A stretch of DNA of 64,000 nt from Kofleriaceae bacterium (GTDB taxonomy: Bacteria > Myxococcota_A > Polyangia > Haliangiales > Haliangiaceae), in assembly GCA_018058095.1 (NCBI GenBank), contig JAGPCO010000026.1, positions 1-64,000 on the forward strand, in the 5' to 3' direction. The notes beneath the pieces are model-generated. The model had not been told where the DNA came from. It saw only the letters and a program-made list of their open reading frames with translations, and did not search any database. The stretch's first letter is position 1; each line of letters begins with the position of its first letter. The position numbers and the translations under genes are program-made. Positions 8,818-17,567 of this stretch are shown here, in pieces.

Positions 8818-10554
8818 GTGAGCGAACCTCCTGCGCCCCAGCCGCCCCGGGCCCCGATCGTGGTGGGGATCGACCTCGGCACCACCAACTGCGCCATCGG
8901 CGTGTGGCGGGACGACAAGGTGCACTGGCTGCGCAACCCGCTCGGCGACGTGCTGACCCCGTCGTGTGTCGCCGCCGAGCCGGCCACCGGCAAGCTGGTG
9001 GTCGGGCGCACCGCGCGCGACCTGGTGGCGCGTGACCCGCGCTGCGGCGCCCTGCGCTGGAAGCCCGACATCGCCAGCGACCGGGTGTTCCAGCTCGGCC
9101 CGCACACGCTGACCGCGGTCGACCTGTCGGCCCACGTGCTCGACGCCCTGCGCAGCGACGCCGAGCGAGCGCTCGGCACCGTGGTCGATCGCGCGGTCAT
9201 CACCGTGCCGGCCTACTTCGACGACGCCCAGCGCCACGCCACCCGCAAGGCCGCCGAGGCGGCCGGGCTGGTGGTCGAGCGGATCCTCAATGAACCGACG
9301 GCGGCGGCCATCACCTACGGCCTGCACCGCCGCGCCCACGAGTCGCGCTTCGCGGTGGTCGACCTCGGCGGCGGCACCTTCGACGTGTGCGTGATGGAGC
9401 TGTTCGAGGGGGTGCTGGCGGTGCGCAGCGTGGCCGGGGACGGCCGCCTCGGCGGCGAGGACTTCACGGCCGCGCTGGTCGAGCTCATCGCCGCCCGCGC
9501 CGGCGTGGCGACGACCGGGCCAAGCGCCGGCCTCCTGTACAAGCGGGCCGAGACCTGCAAGCGCGCGCTGGCGCGCTGGCCGCAGGCCGAGGTCGTGTTG
9601 CCGGAGGCGGTGACCGGGGCCGGCGAGCGCAGCCTGGTGGTGACCGCGGCCGAGGCCGACGCGGCGTGGGCGCCGCTGCTCGAGCGCCTGCGCGCGCCGC
9701 TGCGGGCGGCCCTGCGAGGCGCCGAGCTGAGCGCCGGTGACCTGGCCGAGGTGGTGCTGGTCGGCGGCGCCACCCGGATGCCGTGTATCGGTCGCGTCGT
9801 CGGTGAGCTGCTCGGGCGCACGCCGATCCACCACGCCGACCCGGACCTGCTGGTGGCCGAGGGCGCGGCCATCCAGGGCGCGATGCTGCTGGCCGACGCC
9901 GCGGTCGAGGACGTGGTGGTGACCGACGTGTGCGCGCACTCGCTCGGGGTCGACTCGAGCAAGACCCTGGGGGATCGCGTCGTCGACGGCTACTTCACGC
10001 CGATCATCCATCGCAACACCACCATCCCGACCACCCAGCTCGAGTCGTTCGCCACCCTGCACGACTACCAGCGTGCCCTCACCCTGGTCGTGCGCGAGGG
10101 CGAGAGCCGGCGCGCGGCCGACAACCGCACCATCGGCGAGCTGCGGGTGCCGCTGACCAAGCCCGGGCCGGCCGGGCGCGAGGTCCAGGTCCGCTTCACC
10201 CTCGACGGCAACGGCATGCTCGAGGTCGAGGCGATCGACGTCGACGGTGATCACGCCGTGCGCAAGGTGTTCCACCGCACCGGCGGCGAAGTGACCGGGC
10301 CGGCGCTGGAGGTGGCCCAGGCTCGCCTGCGCGCGGCCCGGGCCGATCCGATGGACCGGCCGCGCTACCGGGACCTCCACGCCCGGGCCAAGCTGGCGTG
10401 GGCCGAGGCCTCGGCGGCCGAACGCGCGCCGCTCGATCACCTGATCGACTGCTTCGAGGCCGCCGTCGCCGGCCGCGCCCCGGCCGCCATCGAGCAGGCG
10501 TACGCCGCGCTCGCGGCGCACTGCGATCGCCTCGATCGTGGGGACCGCTGGTGA
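8818..10554 (+). CDS. Hsp70-family chaperone, HscC-like
   Basis: A 578-aa Hsp70. The ATPase domain (about 15-385) has GIDLGTTNC, LNEPTAAAITYGL, VDLGGGTFDV and LVGGATRMP; the substrate domain (about 390-505) includes HRNTTIP and LDGNGMLEVEA. It is shorter than DnaK (about 640 aa) and lacks the long C-terminal lid tail, matching the HscC type. It is followed, with a GTGA overlap, by a degenerate J-domain protein that is probably its partner. The GTG start is chosen because the TATAGT hexamer sits 6 bp upstream and GIDLGTTN follows at the right distance. It does not belong to a grpE/dnaJ heat-shock locus here. Confidence 0.9.
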   Translation: MSEPPAPQPPRAPIVVGIDLGTTNCAIGVWRDDKVHWLRNPLGDVLTPSCVAAEPATGKLVVGRTARDLVARDPRCGALRWKPDIASDRVFQLGPHTLTAVDLSAHVLDALRSDAERALGTVVDRAVITVPAYFDDAQRHATRKAAEAAGLVVERILNEPTAAAITYGLHRRAHESRFAVVDLGGGTFDVCVMELFEGVLAVRSVAGDGRLGGEDFTAALVELIAARAGVATTGPSAGLLYKRAETCKRALARWPQAEVVLPEAVTGAGERSLVVTAAEADAAWAPLLERLRAPLRAALRGAELSAGDLAEVVLVGGATRMPCIGRVVGELLGRTPIHHADPDLLVAEGAAIQGAMLLADAAVEDVVVTDVCAHSLGVDSSKTLGDRVVDGYFTPIIHRNTTIPTTQLESFATLHDYQRALTLVVREGESRRAADNRTIGELRVPLTKPGPAGREVQVRFTLDGNGMLEVEAIDVDGDHAVRKVFHRTGGEVTGPALEVAQARLRAARADPMDRPRYRDLHARAKLAWAEASAAERAPLDHLIDCFEAAVAGRAPAAIEQAYAALAAHCDRLDRGDRW

Positions 10555-11897
10555 GCGAGCCGCCACCCCTGCCGCCGGCCGGCGCGCCGCCGTGGACGGT
10601 GCTGGCGGTGAGCGAGGACGCCGACCCGGCCGAGATCCGCCGCGCCTACGCCCGCCTCATCAAGCACTACCGGCCCGACCGGGCCCCGGCCGAGTTCCAG
10701 CGCATCCACGCCGCCTTCCTCGCGCTCGGCCGGGGCGAGCGGCCAGCCGGCGCCGAGCCCCCGGCGCAGGCCGCGACGACCGATGTTTCCAGCCCGCCCG
10801 AGGTCAGCCCGGCCGCGGCCCGCATCTCGCCCGAGCTGGCCGAGCGCCTGGCCGCGCTGGCCCAGGCAGGCACCGACGCCGACTCCTTCGGCCCGGCCTG
10901 GCGCGCCGCCCTGGCCACCCCGGGCGCGCAGCTCGATCAGATCGTCGCCGTGCTCGATCGGGCGCAACACGCGCAGGTGCCGACGCTGGCCGACTGGGCG
11001 ACGCTGCGGCCCCACGCCGACCGCCACCCCGGCATGGTGGCGGCGCTGCTGCTCCGGGGCGCCTGCCTGGCCAACTTCGACGGCGACCCAGCGACGGCGT
11101 GCGCCGCCCTGGGTGACCCGAGCTTCGCCCGCCACGCCGCCGCCGACCCCAACCTGGCCGAGGCCGGGCTACGCATCGCCATCGCGGCCGCCTGGCGGCA
11201 GCCCGAGCACGACGCCGCGCCCTGGCTGGCGATGCCAGGCGAGTTCGGGCTCGAGCACCTGCAGGACGAGCTGTCGGCCGCGCTGATCGCGGCGCGGACC
11301 TGGCGCGCGTCCCGCCCCATCCCGGCGCCGGTGCGCGCGCTGCGCCAGGGCGGCGAGGGCGAGACCCTGCCGCTGGCGCTGGTCCACCTCCTGTGCGACA
11401 GCGCGCTGCTGGGGCGGAGCGGATGGGCCGACGTGTCCGCCTCGCTCGAGCCGGCGCTGCTGTCGGGCGCGCTGCTGCCGGCGTGCGACCACCTGGTCGG
11501 GCTCGGCCTGGACGGGGCGCTGGAGGACTGCCTGGCCGCGGCCACCCCGCGACCGGGTCGGGGCGTGGGGGAGCTCGAGCCCGACGCCTTCGCCCAGCTC
11601 GGCGCCGAGCTGACCGGCTTCGCCCAGCACCTGGGCCGCGGTGGGGTCGCCGGGGTGGTGTGGACCGGGGTCAGCTCGCTCGTCCGCATGCGCGACCACT
11701 ACCGGCGCACCGCCCGGGTCGGGTTCGCCCGCATCATCGGCGAGCTGGGCGTCCCGCTCCACGCCGCGGTCGGCTGGCTCCGCCTCAACGGCAAGCTGGC
11801 CCGCCGCGCCGCCCTGTTCCACCTCGTGCTCGAGCACGACCCCGGGATGCGCCTGCTCGGAGCCATCGCCGACCGCCTCCACCACGGGCGGCGCTGA
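10551..11897 (+). CDS. J-domain-like partner of the HscC-like Hsp70, with RPD in place of HPD
   Basis: A 448-aa protein with a J-like domain at its N-terminus (about 12-60): WTVLAVSEDADPAEIRRAY, then IKHYRPDRAPAEFQ. The tripeptide that should be HPD, needed to stimulate Hsp70 ATPase, is RPD. The remainder (from about 90) is Ala/Leu-rich helical sequence without a recognised domain, probably a helical repeat. The GTG start overlaps the Hsp70 stop (GTGA). Similar degenerate J-like proteins accompany HscC-type Hsp70s elsewhere, so the change may be family-typical rather than a mutation. Confidence 0.8.
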   Translation: MSEPPPLPPAGAPPWTVLAVSEDADPAEIRRAYARLIKHYRPDRAPAEFQRIHAAFLALGRGERPAGAEPPAQAATTDVSSPPEVSPAAARISPELAERLAALAQAGTDADSFGPAWRAALATPGAQLDQIVAVLDRAQHAQVPTLADWATLRPHADRHPGMVAALLLRGACLANFDGDPATACAALGDPSFARHAAADPNLAEAGLRIAIAAAWRQPEHDAAPWLAMPGEFGLEHLQDELSAALIAARTWRASRPIPAPVRALRQGGEGETLPLALVHLLCDSALLGRSGWADVSASLEPALLSGALLPACDHLVGLGLDGALEDCLAAATPRPGRGVGELEPDAFAQLGAELTGFAQHLGRGGVAGVVWTGVSSLVRMRDHYRRTARVGFARIIGELGVPLHAAVGWLRLNGKLARRAALFHLVLEHDPGMRLLGAIADRLHHGRR

Positions 11898-12024
11898 TCC
11901 TCACGCGCCGGTGATGGCGCCGCCGGCTCGTACGAGAATCGCCTACATCGGCCGCCGGGAACCTTCCCGCCCGCGCGGCGAAAAGATCCGCGCCCCGATC
12001 CCCCACCAGCGGCCACTCGACCGC

Positions 12025-12030
12025 TACATT
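12025..12030 (+). promoter_or_regulatory. Possible -10 hexamer upstream of the 12093 gene
   Basis: TACATT lies about 60 bp upstream of the ATG at 12093. This gene also has an AGGAG ribosome site (12081-12085) 7 bp before its ATG, so it appears to be a normal leadered mRNA, unlike many neighbours. Confidence 0.35.
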
Positions 12031-12092
12031 CGGCGCCTACGGCGGGGGGACCGCCATTGCGACCGCAGCTCGCGGTCATGAGGAGCACGCGC

Positions 12093-13085
12093 ATGGGCCT
12101 GCTGGACACGATCAAGGGTTTGTTCGGGCTGAACAAGGGCAACGCCGCGCCGCCGCAGATGGGCGGGCACGAGCACCAGCACGCCGAGGCCGAGGCGTCG
12201 TCGGACGACGACAGCGGCAGCAGCGGCGGGAGCGACGAGGAGCACTTCGACACCGCCGGCTTCGACGGCGATGACGAGGAGACCTTCTTCAACGCCGTGC
12301 TGCACATGGAGTCCGACGGTGAGTACGGTGGCACCGATGAGTCGCGCGCCGAGATCATGGCGCGCTTCGGCATCCGCGACCGCAGCCACTGGCAGACCGT
12401 GAAGAGCTCGGTCTACACGCTGCTCATCCGCAAGCACGGCTCGATGGACGAGGTCGGCCAGCGCGAGATGAACTGGCGGACCGGCCAGATGCAGCAGATG
12501 ATGCAGAAGCGGGTGTCGGGCGCCGCTGCCAGCGGCAAGCTCAAGCCGGTCGAGGGCGTCAGCCTCGAGCAGTGGGCGGCGATCAACGCCTCCATCGCCG
12601 GCGGCGGCAACGCCGAGGACCTCATCAAGGGCGCCGGCATCGACCAGGGCCGGTGGGACCGCGCCTCGGCCGAGTGGAACAACCGGATGTCGACCGACAC
12701 GACGTTCGCCGTGGCCACCGCCTACGGCGACGCGTTCCAGAAGGTCAGCAAGGGCAAGTACGGCGACTACGCCCGCGAGGCGATGGCGGCCCGGGCCGCC
12801 AACCGCGAGCTGGGCATGGCCCCGCCGGTGACCCTCGAGCAGTTCTGGGAGATCACCTTCGAGCAGTCGTACGGCAGCAAGCAGGGCCGCGACCCGATGG
12901 AGGTCCTCAAGGGCATGGGCCTGACCGTGATCGACTGGGTCGATCTCGGCTCGTTCATGGGCTACCACATCATGCGGACCGGGGTGCGCAACCACAAGGA
13001 GCTGGTCGACACGATGGAGCGGGTCAAGGCCAAGATGGAGGCCAAGTACCCCGGCTCGTCGAAGGACGTCGACATCCAGTTCTGA
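12093..13085 (+). CDS. Uncharacterised 330-aa protein with acidic linker
   Basis: I chose the ATG at 12093 (MGLLDTIKGLFGL) because AGGAG lies 7 bp upstream; two further in-frame ATGs upstream overlap that site. The N-terminus is an amphipathic helix, followed by a His/Glu/Asp/Ser-rich acidic linker (about 25-60) and a well-conserved-looking helical domain (about 65-330) with many Met, Trp and Lys residues. No catalytic motif is evident and I do not recognise the family with confidence. It could be a stress or tellurite-type accessory protein. A terminator-like hairpin follows at 13132. Confidence 0.7.
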   Translation: MGLLDTIKGLFGLNKGNAAPPQMGGHEHQHAEAEASSDDDSGSSGGSDEEHFDTAGFDGDDEETFFNAVLHMESDGEYGGTDESRAEIMARFGIRDRSHWQTVKSSVYTLLIRKHGSMDEVGQREMNWRTGQMQQMMQKRVSGAAASGKLKPVEGVSLEQWAAINASIAGGGNAEDLIKGAGIDQGRWDRASAEWNNRMSTDTTFAVATAYGDAFQKVSKGKYGDYAREAMAARAANRELGMAPPVTLEQFWEITFEQSYGSKQGRDPMEVLKGMGLTVIDWVDLGSFMGYHIMRTGVRNHKELVDTMERVKAKMEAKYPGSSKDVDIQF

Positions 13086-13131
13086 TCTCCGTCGTCTCAC
13101 ACTGACTGATTGACCGGCCGCCTGGCCGGCG

Positions 13132-13165
13132 CGGCGCGCCAGCCCTCCGGTCGGCGCGCCGTTTT
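13132..13165 (+). terminator. Hairpin followed by T run
   Basis: An 8-bp GC stem (cggcgcgc / gcgcgccg) with a 13-base loop is followed directly by TTTTT. It lies after the stop at 13085 and just before the ribosome site of the next gene, so it either ends the first transcript or attenuates read-through. Confidence 0.5.
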
Positions 13166-13180
13166 TCGTAGGAGGACCCG

Positions 13181-13993
13181 ATGAGTGCTGTCGCCCGCTG
13201 GGATGGATTCCTGGCCCAGATCGAGACCCGCCACCGCGAGGTGCGCGCCGAGGCCGAAGCCGAAGGCCGCGCCTTCCTGACCGGCGTCGCCGGTGGTGGC
13301 GACTACCTGCCGTGGGCCCACAAGTGGTCGTCGGTCGAGGCCCGGCTGATGGAGCTGGAGACCAAGATCGAGGACACCTGGCACGCCAAGGTCGACGACG
13401 CGATCGTCGCCGAGGGCGTGGGTGAGGCGGCGCGCACCGCCGCATTCAACAAGGGCCGGGCCCAGCGCCATGGCCTCGAGGACGCCCGCAACGAGCTGGA
13501 GTGGTCGCTCATGGCCGACTTCACCCGCCAGCGCTACGCCATCGCCGCCGCCAACCGGCCGCCAGCGCAGTGCCACAAGTGCGGCGCCGGCCTGGCCGTG
13601 CCGCACGGCTTCATCACCGTCGACCTGCCGTGTGGCGGGTGTGGCGCCACCACCCGGTACGAGCCGGGTGAGCTGATGCGCAGCGTCGGCGCGGTCGGCA
13701 GCCACGCCGTGCCGCAGATGAGCGCCATCGCGCAATGGCGGCACATGCAGGCGACCGATCGCGCCCTGAACGCGATGCGCCCGCCGGTCAGCCTGGACCT
13801 GATCAAGGCGCACGAGAAGGCGCAGCTGGCCTACTGGCAGGCGTACTTCACCGCGCGCACCTGGTTCGAGCCGGTGCTCGGCAACGATCTGCGCGGCGCC
13901 ATCGCCTCGCGCATGGACCCCTGGTACCAGGGCCACGCCGAGTTCCACCCGGCCTGGGTCTCGGCCGGGCGCCCGCGCGAGCCGCTGCCCTGA
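13181..13993 (+). CDS. Uncharacterised protein with zinc-ribbon-like CxxC pair
   Basis: A 270-aa soluble protein. Helical flanks (1-120 and 175-270, rich in Trp, Ala and Arg) surround a compact region at about 130-160 with CHKCGAG and CGGCGAT, a four-cysteine zinc ribbon. The ATG at 13181 has a strong AGGAGG (13170-13175). The gene follows the 12093 gene and is 9 bp from the AlkB-like gene, so the last two are probably co-transcribed. No known family could be named; the zinc ribbon suggests nucleic acid or protein binding. Confidence 0.75.
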   Translation: MSAVARWDGFLAQIETRHREVRAEAEAEGRAFLTGVAGGGDYLPWAHKWSSVEARLMELETKIEDTWHAKVDDAIVAEGVGEAARTAAFNKGRAQRHGLEDARNELEWSLMADFTRQRYAIAAANRPPAQCHKCGAGLAVPHGFITVDLPCGGCGATTRYEPGELMRSVGAVGSHAVPQMSAIAQWRHMQATDRALNAMRPPVSLDLIKAHEKAQLAYWQAYFTARTWFEPVLGNDLRGAIASRMDPWYQGHAEFHPAWVSAGRPREPLP

Positions 13994-14002
13994 GCCGCGG
14001 CC

Positions 14003-15013
14003 ATGGCCTCGCCGCGCTCCCCTCGTGATCGTCGCCGCCCGCCCGGGCCACGGCCCGGGCCTGGCCTGGTCGGGCGGCCGGGGTCGACCGGCGGCGCGCG
14101 CGGCGCCGAGCGTGGCCTGCTGTACGAACCTGGCTACCTGCGCCCGGCCGATCGGGCCGACATCCTGGCCTGGCTGGCCACGCTGCGGCCGCTGTGGGAG
14201 CAGCGCTACTCGACCCGCCGGCCGCCGCCGGCCGGCAAGCAGCAGCGCCCGCTGCTGCGGCCGGTGTACTGGCTGGGCAACTGGCAGTTCGCTTGCCTGG
14301 GCTACTACGAGCCGCCGCGCCGCACCCGCGACTGCGCCGTGGCCGCCGAGCCCTTCCCGCCAGTGCTGGCCCGGCTGGTGGCCGACATCGAGCCACGGGT
14401 CCGCCGCAGCTGCGCCGCCGCTGACGTGCCGCGCGGGTGGCACCTCAACACCTGCCTGGTCAACTTCTACGGCGACCGCCAGGACGGCACGCGCTGGGTC
14501 GACGTAGCGCGGGTCGGGGACCACCGCGACTTCGAGCCCGGGCCGGTCGCCTCGCTGTCGATCGGCGAGCGCGCGCTGTTCCAGTTCGTGCGCCGCGGCG
14601 CCGCCGGCCAGCCGCCGGTGCGGGGGCAGTGGCTCGACGACGGCAGCCTGCAGGCCTTCGCCGGGCCGTGGTGGAAGGACGAGCTGCTGCACCGGGTCCA
14701 GCGCGTCGACGACAAGCACCAGCTCGACCTGCCGCCGGCCATCGACGGGTTCCGCACCCGCCGGGTCAACCTGACCTTCCGCTACGTCCCGCCGGCCGAC
14801 GTGGTGCCGCTGGCCGCCCTGGGCGACGAGGCCTACGCCGACGTGCACGACTACGTGGCGACCCTGGCCGCGTCGTCGCCGCACTTCGCCGCCGCCCTGG
14901 CCGCGCCGCGCCGCCGGCCCGATCCGCGCCGCGCCGATGCGGTCACGGGCACGCCAGCGCCTCGACCTCCACCGAATCGACGAACCAGCTGGTCGGGAAC
15001 GCGGCGTCGTTAG
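14003..15013 (+). CDS. AlkB-like Fe(II) 2-oxoglutarate dioxygenase
   Basis: The 336-aa ORF has a basic, Pro/Arg-rich N-terminal 35 residues, then an AlkB-type double-stranded beta-helix. The iron triad is in GDHRDFEP (H and D) and LLHRVQ (H), and RRVNLTFR matches the RxNxTFR 2-oxoglutarate motif of AlkB; ASLSIGERALF is also typical. Family members oxidatively demethylate alkylated nucleic acids or proteins. The tail after about residue 300 is unstructured and overlaps the convergent lipoprotein gene by 71 bp. The true start could be internal, since the first residues look non-domain. Confidence 0.8.
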   Translation: MASPRSPRDRRRPPGPRPGPGLVGRPGSTGGARGAERGLLYEPGYLRPADRADILAWLATLRPLWEQRYSTRRPPPAGKQQRPLLRPVYWLGNWQFACLGYYEPPRRTRDCAVAAEPFPPVLARLVADIEPRVRRSCAAADVPRGWHLNTCLVNFYGDRQDGTRWVDVARVGDHRDFEPGPVASLSIGERALFQFVRRGAAGQPPVRGQWLDDGSLQAFAGPWWKDELLHRVQRVDDKHQLDLPPAIDGFRTRRVNLTFRYVPPADVVPLAALGDEAYADVHDYVATLAASSPHFAAALAAPRRRPDPRRADAVTGTPAPRPPPNRRTSWSGTRRR

Positions 15014-15674
15014 TCCCGCGCAGCTCGAGCGTCACGGTCTGTCCGGGGTAGGCGCCGACCGCGCTCCAGGTCGCCGCGGTCCAGTTGCACACGTCCTCGA
15101 CCTGCAGGTTGCTGGCGCTGCGGATGACCTCGAGCGACGCGCCGGCGCCGTCGCGCAGCGTCACGGTGAACAGGTCATCGAGGCCGACGTGGTCGGAGGT
15201 GACGAAGCACTCGTGGGCGCGCACCCGCAGCGCGGTCGCGGTCGCCGGCACCACCACGTCCTGGGTCAGGCGGTCGGTCGAGTCGTTGACCCCGGCGAAC
15301 CAGGCGGCGTGGGTGCCAGCCTGGGCCAGGATCGGCATCGCGGTCTCGGCGAACACCACGTTGCCGCTCTGCTGCCACGGCGCCAGCCCGGCGTCGAACC
15401 CGCCGTTGACCGACAGCGGCACCCAGGTCGGGGTGCAGGCATCGGCCAGGGCCGCGTCCGGCGCCGGCCGGGCGTCGGGTGACTCCTCGATCGACACCGG
15501 GGCATCGGCCCGGCCACGCGCGTCGGGCCGCGCCGCGCCGGCGTCGACCTCGGCCGGGTCGTCGTCCCCGGTGACGGTGGGGCCACACCCACCGGCCAGG
15601 CCGCTGCCGAGCGCGGCGGTGAGCACGAGCGTGGGCAGCGCGGTGGGCGAGCGAGGCGAGGTGATGCGGCGCAT
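14943..15674 (-). CDS. Secreted lipoprotein with carbohydrate-binding-like domain
   Basis: A 243-aa protein: signal peptide with lipobox-like AGGCGP at about residue 29, an Asp/Ala/Pro linker typical of myxobacterial lipoproteins (30-75), then a beta-rich domain (80-240) that starts VNGGFDAGLAPWQ and ends WFVDSVEVEAL, the pattern of CBM/jelly-roll modules. It probably sits on the cell surface. The gene converges on the AlkB-like gene with a 71-bp overlap. No substrate can be read. Confidence 0.65.
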   Translation of the reverse strand: MRRITSPRSPTALPTLVLTAALGSGLAGGCGPTVTGDDDPAEVDAGAARPDARGRADAPVSIEESPDARPAPDAALADACTPTWVPLSVNGGFDAGLAPWQQSGNVVFAETAMPILAQAGTHAAWFAGVNDSTDRLTQDVVVPATATALRVRAHECFVTSDHVGLDDLFTVTLRDGAGASLEVIRSASNLQVEDVCNWTAATWSAVGAYPGQTVTLELRGTNDAAFPTSWFVDSVEVEALACP

Positions 15675-15817
15675 GGCGCGAGATGCAGCACGGGCCGTGC
15701 CATGGCGCGGTGGCGTCGATCCGCGGCCCTGGCCGGCCCGGCCTGGGCGCCGGCGGGTTGACTGGCCGGCTGGTTGTCGGGTCGCGCCGACAGGTGTGGG
15801 CAGCGCGGCGTACTCGA

Positions 15818-17500
15818 TCAGGGCCGCGGCAGCCAGGCCGGCACCGCCGCGCGCGCGGCTGGCGGAGCGGGCACGCCGAGCAGGGCCGCGACGATCGGGG
15901 CCAGCACCGCCGTCGTCGGCGCCGGCCCGGGCCAGGCGCCAGCGCCGAGCCCCAGGCCCGGGGCCCACACCACCAGCGGGACCTCGGCCGTCTCCGGCCC
16001 CGGGGTGTCGTGGTGGGTGCCGGCCGTGTAGTCGGTGATGAGCGAGCCCTCGGCGGGCACGACGAACAGCGGGCCGCTGATGCCGGCCGCGTACGACGCA
16101 CACAGCGCGGCGTCGAGGCCGACCGCGCCGGCGCACGCGAGCTGATCGAACCGGCCGGCGCGGCGGACGCCGGGAACCGCCGCGACCGCCGCCGCGGCCG
16201 CGGTCAGGGCGCGCTCGCGCCCGGCTGCGGGCGCCGCCGCCAGCCGCGCGCTGCCGTACAGGGTCAGCGACGACACCGCGGCGATCCAGTCGCCTGGCCC
16301 CAGCTCGGCGGCCATGGCCGCCTCGGCCGCGGCCTCGACCTCGGTGGTGCGGACCCGGCGCGCCCCGGCGTGCTGGCCGTGCTCGATGAGCGGGACCGCG
16401 CCGTGATCGCTGCTCACCACCACCGCGTAGCGATCGGCGCCGACGGTGGCGTCGAGGTGCGCCAGCAGGCGCCCGAGCTCGCCGTCGAGCGCGAGCAGGA
16501 GATCGAGCACCTCCCACGACTCCTGGCCCCAGACGTGGCCAGCGTAGTCGTGGCTCGACAGGCTGATCGCCAGCAGGTCGGGCGTGTCGTCGCGGCCGAG
16601 CGCCTCCCCGTCGACCGCGGCGATGGCGACGTCGACCACCGCCCGATCGCCGGCCGGCATGTGCAGCAGGGCCTTGCCCGGATCCTGCGCGGCGCGCGGG
16701 TCGTGCGGGAACGCGGCGGCGAGGCCGGACCGATCACCCTCGCCGGGGTTGTCATCGCCGAGGCCGGTCACGCGCGCCAGCTGGGCCGGATCTCCCGCCT
16801 GCCAGGGCGTGAGGTACCCGGTCATGGGGTGGCTGCGGGTGTGCGCGTCCAGCCACGCCGGCAGCGAGGTGGCGTAGGCGGCGCTGGTGGTGAACCCGCC
16901 CAGGCTCTCCTCGAACCAGAACACGCGGTCGGGCCGGCGCCCGGCCACCATCACCGCGGCCCGGGCCTTGAGCGCGATGGCGACCGATCGGCTGCCCGGC
17001 CGGTGCGCGCGCAGCACGTCGGCCACGCCGTCGACGCGCAGGGCCACCGCCGAGGCGCCATCGTCCGGCCCCATGCGGACCGGGTTGTCGGCCACCGGCA
17101 GCACCAGCGCGGCGGGGTCGTACTCGGCCGGGCGTCCGCGCCCCTCGGCGGCGCGGTACCAGCCATTGCCGATCACCCCGGTCACCGCCGGCGGCGCGCC
17201 GGTGGCGAGCAGGGCGTGGCCGGCCGCGGTGTACGTGAAGGCGTGTGGGTGGAGGGCTCGTTCGGCCACGACGCCGCCGCCGACCAGGCGGCCGAGCCCA
17301 CCGGTGAACAGGGCCCGCCGCGTCGCGAACGACCAGCTCGCCCACTGGTCGATCACCAGCACCACGACCAGGCGCGGCGCCGGCGCGGCCACCGTCGGCC
17401 CGGGCGGCAGCGCGTGCCGGACCGGCGCGCCACCGCAGCCGCCGCCGAGCGCGGCGGTCAGCGCCGCGACCAGAGCCGCGGCTGCCGGCGAGCGCGTCAT
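15818..17500 (-). CDS. PafA-type alkaline phosphatase, predicted lipoprotein
   Basis: A 560-aa member of the alkaline phosphatase superfamily with a lipoprotein-type signal (GGGCGG, about 22). VLVIDQWASW holds the first metal Asp, HAFTYTAAGH the nucleophile Thr, SLSSHDYAGH and VSSDHGAV metal-binding Asp/His, and GTHHDTPG the last His. The arrangement matches PafA/nucleotide-pyrophosphatase-like phosphomonoesterases that release phosphate in the periplasm or outside. It is divergent from a TonB receptor, with start codons 68 bp apart and a -10-like hexamer for each, so they may be regulated together. Confidence 0.85.
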   Translation of the reverse strand: MTRSPAAAALVAALTAALGGGCGGAPVRHALPPGPTVAAPAPRLVVVLVIDQWASWSFATRRALFTGGLGRLVGGGVVAERALHPHAFTYTAAGHALLATGAPPAVTGVIGNGWYRAAEGRGRPAEYDPAALVLPVADNPVRMGPDDGASAVALRVDGVADVLRAHRPGSRSVAIALKARAAVMVAGRRPDRVFWFEESLGGFTTSAAYATSLPAWLDAHTRSHPMTGYLTPWQAGDPAQLARVTGLGDDNPGEGDRSGLAAAFPHDPRAAQDPGKALLHMPAGDRAVVDVAIAAVDGEALGRDDTPDLLAISLSSHDYAGHVWGQESWEVLDLLLALDGELGRLLAHLDATVGADRYAVVVSSDHGAVPLIEHGQHAGARRVRTTEVEAAAEAAMAAELGPGDWIAAVSSLTLYGSARLAAAPAAGRERALTAAAAAVAAVPGVRRAGRFDQLACAGAVGLDAALCASYAAGISGPLFVVPAEGSLITDYTAGTHHDTPGPETAEVPLVVWAPGLGLGAGAWPGPAPTTAVLAPIVAALLGVPAPPAARAAVPAWLPRP

Positions 17501-17506
17501 GTGACC

Positions 17507-17512
17507 AGGGTA
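17507..17512 (-). promoter_or_regulatory. -10-like hexamer of the PafA-type gene
   Basis: Minus strand TACCCT, 6 bp before the ATG at 17500; predicts a leaderless transcript. Confidence 0.55.
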
Positions 17513-17554
17513 GCACCGGCCCCGGACCGGCGGCGCCCGCGCGACCAGCGATGC

Positions 17555-17560
17555 TACCGT
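17555..17560 (+). promoter_or_regulatory. -10-like hexamer of the TonB receptor gene
   Basis: TACCGT, 7 bp before the ATG at 17568; divergent partner of the hexamer at 17507. Confidence 0.55.
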
Positions 17561-17567
17561 CGCCGCC

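Noticed and set aside
13132-13165. Riboswitch or attenuator for the zinc-ribbon gene
   Set aside because: A simple hairpin with T run explains it; no second alternative fold was seen.
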